Source: Sulfurisoma sediminicola (lineage in GTDB: Bacteria; Pseudomonadota; Gammaproteobacteria; Burkholderiales; Rhodocyclaceae). From it: 64,000 nucleotides of DNA. This document shows positions 63,429 through 64,000 of this stretch, in pieces. Each line of letters begins with the position of its first letter. Positions within the stretch are counted from its first letter, which is position 1. The position numbers and the translations under genes were made by a program. The notes under the pieces are model-generated. The model worked only from the letters and a program-made list of their open reading frames with translations, searched no databases and was not told the origin of the DNA. The stretch spans positions 310,001 to 374,000 of the forward strand of contig NZ_BHVV01000008.1 in NCBI RefSeq assembly GCF_003865015.1, given 5' to 3'.

Positions 63429-64000
63429 AGAAGGCCTCGACGTCGCCGATCTCGCGCGTGCGCCGCATCGGCGGCAGTGAGCGCCAGACACGCTTGCCGT
63501 AGGACTTCCCGACCAGGCGCGGGTCGCAGATCATCAACACGCCGCGGTCCGTCTCGTCGCGGATCAGCCGGCCGGCGCCCTGCTTCATGCTGATCACCGC
63601 GCGCGGCAACTGGTACTCGAAGAAGGCGTTGCGGCCCTGCTGCTTCAGGTGCTCGATGCGCGCGGCCAGCACCGGGTCGTCGGGCGGCGCGAAGGGCAGC
63701 TTGTCGATCACCACCAGCGACAGCGCCTCGCCGCGCACGTCCACGCCCTCCCAGAAGCTCTGGCTCGCCACCAGCACGGCATTGCCGAGCCGGCGGAAGC
63801 GCTCGAGCAGCTCGGTCTTCGAGCCTTCGCCCTGCAGCAGCACCGGCATGTCGGCGCCGTCGAAGTCGATGCGCTCCTTCAGCAACTCGTGGATGCGGCG
63901 CATCGCGCGCAGCGAGGTGCACAGCACGAAGGCGCGGCCGCCCGACGCCTGGATCGCCGGCCACACCGCTTCGACCACGGCCTCGTTGTAGTGCGGATCG
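63418..64000 (-). CDS. DinG/YoaA-family ATP-dependent DNA helicase, C-terminal part
   Basis: The gene runs off the window; only the last 193 or so codons are seen. Visible are helicase motifs of the XPD-like family: FVLCTSLRAM (motif IV region), ASQSFWEGVDVRGEAL (motif V), and KQGAGRLIRDETDRGVLMICDPR (motif VI). It acts in DNA repair, removing structures such as R-loops or D-loops. The iron-sulfur cysteines lie in the missing part. The 3' end overlaps the HD-GYP gene by 11 bases. Confidence 0.9.
   Translation of the reverse strand, partial: DPHYNEAVVEAVWPAIQASGGRAFVLCTSLRAMRRIHELLKERIDFDGADMPVLLQGEGSKTELLERFRRLGNAVLVASQSFWEGVDVRGEALSLVVIDKLPFAPPDDPVLAARIEHLKQQGRNAFFEYQLPRAVISMKQGAGRLIRDETDRGVLMICDPRLVGKSYGKRVWRSLPPMRRTREIGDVEAFFKD

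Overview
The window is high-GC DNA, almost wall-to-wall coding, with many ATGA or TGATG start/stop overlaps. It carries no phage genes, insertion sequences, CRISPR arrays or rRNA. Gene content (tig-clpP-clpX-lon-ppiD, hpnCDE squalene synthesis, a phasin, multihaem cytochromes, an E. coli-type selenocysteine formate dehydrogenase) suggests a respiratory betaproteobacterium, probably near Rhodocyclales/Nitrosomonadales. The class is fairly secure; the order is inference.

Layout, left half. 0.1-1.1 kb: M48 protease lipoprotein. 1.1-7.5 kb (minus): four-gene peptide-type ABC importer (binding lipoprotein, two permeases, one fused double ATPase), laid out like yejABEF. 7.5-8.35 kb: fabI, divergent from the importer. 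8.5-16.7 kb (minus): tRNA-Leu, tig, clpP, clpX, lon, tRNA-Val, ppiD, a protein folding and quality-control block with a heat-shock-like promoter before lon. 16.7-19.7 kb: hpnC-hpnD-hpnE, farnesyl diphosphate to squalene. 19.7-22.2 kb: two conserved unknowns, a YbbA/LolD-type ATPase and a TesA-type esterase. 22.2-24.3 kb: selD and mnmH head to head (selenophosphate, 2-selenouridine in tRNA). 24.3-25.2 kb: an AT-richer orphan gene and a structured intergenic repeat element. 25.3-30.1 kb: beta-CASP nuclease, methyltransferase, and a large acyl-CoA synthetase/acetyltransferase fusion.

Selenium and redox block (30.3-47 kb, plus). The membrane formate dehydrogenase (alpha subunit with an in-frame UGA read as selenocysteine 196 and a textbook bacterial SECIS hairpin, then beta, gamma and FdhE) is followed by a two-subunit molybdenum hydroxylase with a Tat signal, then selA, selB and selC (tRNA-Sec). 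With selD at 22-23 kb, every dedicated selenocysteine factor is within 20 kb of its likely client. Next comes a tight sodC / lipoyl-carrier-like / DsrE-like / tag operon, and then a DUF302 protein, a membrane-anchored octahaem cytochrome and a di-haem-type cytochrome b, probably a quinone-linked periplasmic redox module.

Right end (47-64 kb). A small cytochrome c and a TlpA-like thiol protein, clpB with a heat-shock-like promoter, a hybrid PAS histidine kinase coupled to a response-regulator diguanylate cyclase, a phasin, a molybdenum-cofactor operon (unknown gene, mobB, moeA, moaD, moaE) that fits the molybdoenzymes above, a Cache-GAF-HD-GYP phosphodiesterase, and the C-terminal part of a DinG/YoaA helicase cut by the window end. 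Most interesting for follow-up: the DUF302/octahaem/cytochrome b trio, the lipoyl-carrier/DsrE pair, the 14-bp tandem duplication at the selA-selB junction, and a 10-mer (AAAGTCGGCG) present seven times in unrelated contexts.
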